The notes beneath the pieces were generated by a model that saw nothing but the letters and a program-made list of their open reading frames with translations, had not been told where the DNA came from and searched no databases. Shown here piece after piece: positions 50,072-52,713 of a stretch of DNA of 52,713 bases (within the stretch, counting starts at the first letter, position 1; the number at the start of each line of letters is the position of its first letter). Location: positions 2,763-55,475 of the forward strand of contig DEHM01000020.1 in NCBI GenBank assembly GCA_002351925.1. The letters run 5' to 3'. Origin of the DNA: Bacteroidales bacterium UBA2800 (GTDB lineage: Bacteria; Bacteroidota; Bacteroidia; Bacteroidales; Paludibacteraceae). Made by a program: the position numbers and the translations under genes.

Positions 50072-52689
50072 GAATTGGAAAGAACATATATGATATTGTT
50101 TTGAGAGGATGGATCATCTTTTCACTTTTCACTTTTCACTTTTCACTTTCCTCGTGCTCTACGCAGAAAAACACGTGGGCGACGCGGTCGTTCCACCAGA
50201 CGAAAGTCAAATACAACATCCTCTACAACGGAAACCTGGCGTACGACGAGGGTCTGAAGGCCATTCGCGATGCCAACCAGGATGACTATACGCGGGTACT
50301 TTCGCTCTATCCGGTCAGCAACCATCAGGCTGCCGAGGCTTCGGCGTCGAGTATGGACCGGACGATAGAGAAGTGCCGTAAGTGCATTAAGTTGCACTCT
50401 ATCAAATCGAAACCCAAACGCAACCCGAAGAAGGGAAACGATCCGAAATATAAACTATGGCTGCAGTCGGAGGAATTCAACAACCAGATGCATCGGGCAT
50501 GGATGCGGCTGGGCGAGGCGGAATTCCACAAGGGCGATTTCCTCGGTTCGGTCAGTACGTTCAACTATATCATCAATCATTATAAGAACGATGCGGATAT
50601 CCAGGCGCAATGTCAGCTGTGGATCGCCCGTGCGTATGCCGAGATGGGTTGGCAGTACGAGGCGGAGGATATGTTGAACCGCGTGCAGCTGGACGCGCTG
50701 AGCCGCAAGCACGCTAAACTCTATTCGGCCGTGAAAGCCGACGTGTTACTCAAGGGCAAGCAGTATCAAAATGCCTTGCCGTTTGTGAAGATGGCGACGC
50801 CCTACGAGAAACGCACGATCTATCGTCCGCGTTTTGCCTATGTGCTGGGCCAGCTCTACGAGATGGAGGGCAAGAAAGACGAGGCGATTGCGGCCTATCG
50901 CTCTGTAGTACGGATGGCGCCGCCCTTGGAGATGGAGTTTAATGCCCGTATCCGCATGGCGGAGCTGGGCGGACGCAACAGCCTGAAGAAACTGCGCACG
51001 ATGACCCACCAGTCGAAATACAAAGACCGGTTGGATCAGATCTACGGCGCGATGGGAAATATCTACCTGGCGAGTCGCGATACCGCGAAGGCGCTGGAGC
51101 TGTATGAGAAAGCGATAGCTGAGGCTACGCAGGCCGGTCCGGCCAAAGCGGCTGTGCTCGTGCAGGCGGGCGATATATATTTCGGAATGCGCGCGTACGT
51201 GCAGGCGCAACCCTGTTATCGCGAGGCCGTCACGATCCTCTCGACGGAGGACGACCGGTATATGCGTATTCGTCAGCGTTCGGAGGTACTCGACGAGCTG
51301 ATAGTGGCCTATACGCAGGCGGAACTGCAAGACAGTCTACAGCGGCTGAGCACGAAGAGCGAGGCCGAACAACTGGCCATCGTGGAGAAGATTATTGCCG
51401 AACTGATTGAGCAGGAGAAGGCCGATTCGGCGCAGGCGGCGGAGCAAGAACGTGAGATGGCGCGGGGCGATGATCTGCCGCGTAGCGTCAACACGGCGAA
51501 TATGCTGGGCGGCGGTGCGCAGAAAGGCGAGTGGTATTTCTATAATCCGCAGCTCATCAAACAAGGTCAGCAGGAATGGCGTCGCCGTTGGGGCAACCGT
51601 CCGCTGGAGGATAACTGGCGTCGCCAGAACAAACAAGTGGTGGTGAGTGACGAGTTCACGACGCCCTACGACGAGAACGACTCGACGCTTGTGGCAGGCG
51701 CCGACTCGACGGCGCAGACACCCGCTTTTGCGCCGGAGACCGATATTCATAAGCCCGGCTATTACCTGCAGCAGATACCGCGTACGCCGGAAGATTTCCT
51801 GGTGAGCGATAGCCTGTGGCGCGAGGCGCTGATAGCACTCTACTATATCTACCGCGACAAACTGGAAGACCAGCCTTCGGCGGATGAGGCGCTGTGGGTT
51901 CTCCACGACCGCTGGCCGGGCCATCCCGCTGTGTCGGCACTCGACGAAGAGGAGCAACTGCGTGCCCTGCGTCACGACAGCGCCTATATCGCGCGTATGC
52001 GGCGTATGCTGGACGAGCAAGACACGCTCTATGCGCAGACCTATGCGGCGTATACGCAAGGCCGTTATGCGCAGGTGAAAGCCAACAAGCAGTATGCGGA
52101 GACCGAGTTCCCGCAGAGCAAGCTGATGCCACGTTTCCTATTCCTGAATGCGATAGCTGCGGCGCGCACGGAAGGTCAGCCGGCGTTCATTGAGGCGCTG
52201 CAAGACTTGGTGAGCCGTTACGGCGACAGCGAGATGGGAGCTATGGCCAAGGACATGCTGGCGATGATGGGACAAGGTATGGAGAGCCAGAAAGGTAGCG
52301 GTAAGAGTGATTTGGCTCAGATGCGCGAACAACAGACGGAGACACCGGTGGAGCAGGAGACGGAGCAACAGCAATGGGACGAAGACCGCAACCAGCCGAG
52401 TATGGTTCTGCTGATACTGGCGACGGCCGAAGAAGAGGCGCTGAACAACCTGCTGTTTGAGGTAGCGCTGTTCAACTTCTCGCAGTTCCTGATACGCGAC
52501 TTCGACCTGCAGAAGATGCCGGTATTCGGTCAGGGCAGCGCGTTGCGCGTGAGCGGCTTTGCCAATATGGACGAGGCGGAGTGGTGGATAGACATGCTGC
52601 GTAAGAACGCGGAGATGCAGACGCTGCTGCAACAGCTGCAGATAAAGGCCGTTACCGAAGTCAATCTGCCGTTGCTGATGAAAGAATAA
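50068..52689 (+). CDS. porW: Type IX secretion system lipoprotein PorW/SprE
   Basis: The 873-aa protein begins with a lipoprotein signal ending LSSC (C30 would be lipidated). It then has the family start STQKNTWATRSFHQ followed by KVKYNILYNGNLAYDEGLK, which matches SprE/PorW proteins needed for T9SS secretion and gliding. Tetratricopeptide-like helices fill about 130-430 (RLGEAEFHKGDFLGSVSTFN, YVLGQLYEMEGKKDEAIAAY, GNIYLASRDTAKALELYEKA). A charged linker and a second helical part follow (about 580-750). The last 70 residues (FNFSQFLIRDFDLQ, then SGFANMDEAEWWIDML) form a conserved small domain. Four TTTTCAC heptamers encode the hydrophobic core of the signal peptide. It acts at the inner face of the outer membrane. 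The location beside T9SS cargo genes supports the call. Confidence 0.88.
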   Translation: MRIGKNIYDIVLRGWIIFSLFTFHFSLSSCSTQKNTWATRSFHQTKVKYNILYNGNLAYDEGLKAIRDANQDDYTRVLSLYPVSNHQAAEASASSMDRTIEKCRKCIKLHSIKSKPKRNPKKGNDPKYKLWLQSEEFNNQMHRAWMRLGEAEFHKGDFLGSVSTFNYIINHYKNDADIQAQCQLWIARAYAEMGWQYEAEDMLNRVQLDALSRKHAKLYSAVKADVLLKGKQYQNALPFVKMATPYEKRTIYRPRFAYVLGQLYEMEGKKDEAIAAYRSVVRMAPPLEMEFNARIRMAELGGRNSLKKLRTMTHQSKYKDRLDQIYGAMGNIYLASRDTAKALELYEKAIAEATQAGPAKAAVLVQAGDIYFGMRAYVQAQPCYREAVTILSTEDDRYMRIRQRSEVLDELIVAYTQAELQDSLQRLSTKSEAEQLAIVEKIIAELIEQEKADSAQAAEQEREMARGDDLPRSVNTANMLGGGAQKGEWYFYNPQLIKQGQQEWRRRWGNRPLEDNWRRQNKQVVVSDEFTTPYDENDSTLVAGADSTAQTPAFAPETDIHKPGYYLQQIPRTPEDFLVSDSLWREALIALYYIYRDKLEDQPSADEALWVLHDRWPGHPAVSALDEEEQLRALRHDSAYIARMRRMLDEQDTLYAQTYAAYTQGRYAQVKANKQYAETEFPQSKLMPRFLFLNAIAAARTEGQPAFIEALQDLVSRYGDSEMGAMAKDMLAMMGQGMESQKGSGKSDLAQMREQQTETPVEQETEQQQWDEDRNQPSMVLLILATAEEEALNNLLFEVALFNFSQFLIRDFDLQKMPVFGQGSALRVSGFANMDEAEWWIDMLRKNAEMQTLLQQLQIKAVTEVNLPLLMKE
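50119..50153 (+). repeat. Heptamer array in the PorW/SprE signal peptide
   Basis: Four exact TTTTCAC units (50119-50146) and a diverged fifth (TTTCCTC) encode FSLFTFHFSLSS, ending just before the lipidated Cys. Confidence 0.92.
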
Positions 52690-52713
52690 CGCGAGATAAG
52701 AACACGCGGGTTA

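Overview
The window looks like a chromosomal segment of a Bacteroidales (Bacteroidota) bacterium, probably a gut-type lineage. This rests on five things: promoters of the Bacteroidota -33/-7 type (TTG, 20 bp, TAnnTTTG) that recur with identical spacing; a PorW/SprE lipoprotein of the type IX secretion system (T9SS); a T9SS-type C-terminal sorting domain; huge surface proteins with Listeria-Bacteroides (InlB B-type) repeats; and DUF4105, DUF3987 and DUF3737 family genes. Every gene I can support is on the + strand. No tRNA, rRNA, transposase, integrase or CRISPR array was recognised. The longest gene-free stretch is 289 nt (21677-21965).

Layout. 1-687: 3' end of an aspartyl-tRNA synthetase of the archaeal/non-discriminating type. 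769-7873: a promoter, a structured leader, a 2264-aa secreted beta-helix/InlB-repeat protein and a 47-aa small protein. 7928-17515: a lipid or polyketide-like gene set (DUF4105 membrane protein, condensation-domain-like protein, phosphatidylserine decarboxylase-like protein, FabG, ketoacyl-ACP synthase, ACP, AMP-forming ligase). It is interrupted by an AbiEi/AbiEii toxin-antitoxin pair with its own promoter (11404-12848) and by a four-helix-bundle gene (15242-15883). 17551-24796: an accessory island with a HipB/HipA pair, an unrecognised 361-aa gene, a DUF3987 ATPase-like gene, a small unknown gene, and a second HipB/HipA pair translationally coupled to a DUF3737 beta-helix gene. 24857-37193: a 4087-aa paralogue of the first giant surface protein. 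37238-49394: a run of six secreted or surface proteins, including a 1736-aa repeat protein with a T9SS sorting domain and an outer-membrane barrel with an Ala/Glu-rich stalk. 49400-52689: tsaB and porW/sprE.

How the parts fit. PorW/SprE supplies a T9SS component beside several probable T9SS substrates. Four secreted proteins share a short C-terminal tail that differs from the classical T9SS domain. Both giant genes start from similar promoters followed by GC-rich leader hairpins.

The most unusual signal is a set of short tandem arrays with a fixed period but a locus-specific sequence. Heptamers (usually 4-5 units) and nonamers (3-9 units) fill operon spacers, often from stop codon to start codon, and also lie inside reading frames at predicted loops. 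Five nonamer arrays carry CTAG on an exact 9-bp grid, all between 14.6 and 17.4 kb. All functional statements are by recognition of sequence motifs; no database search was run.
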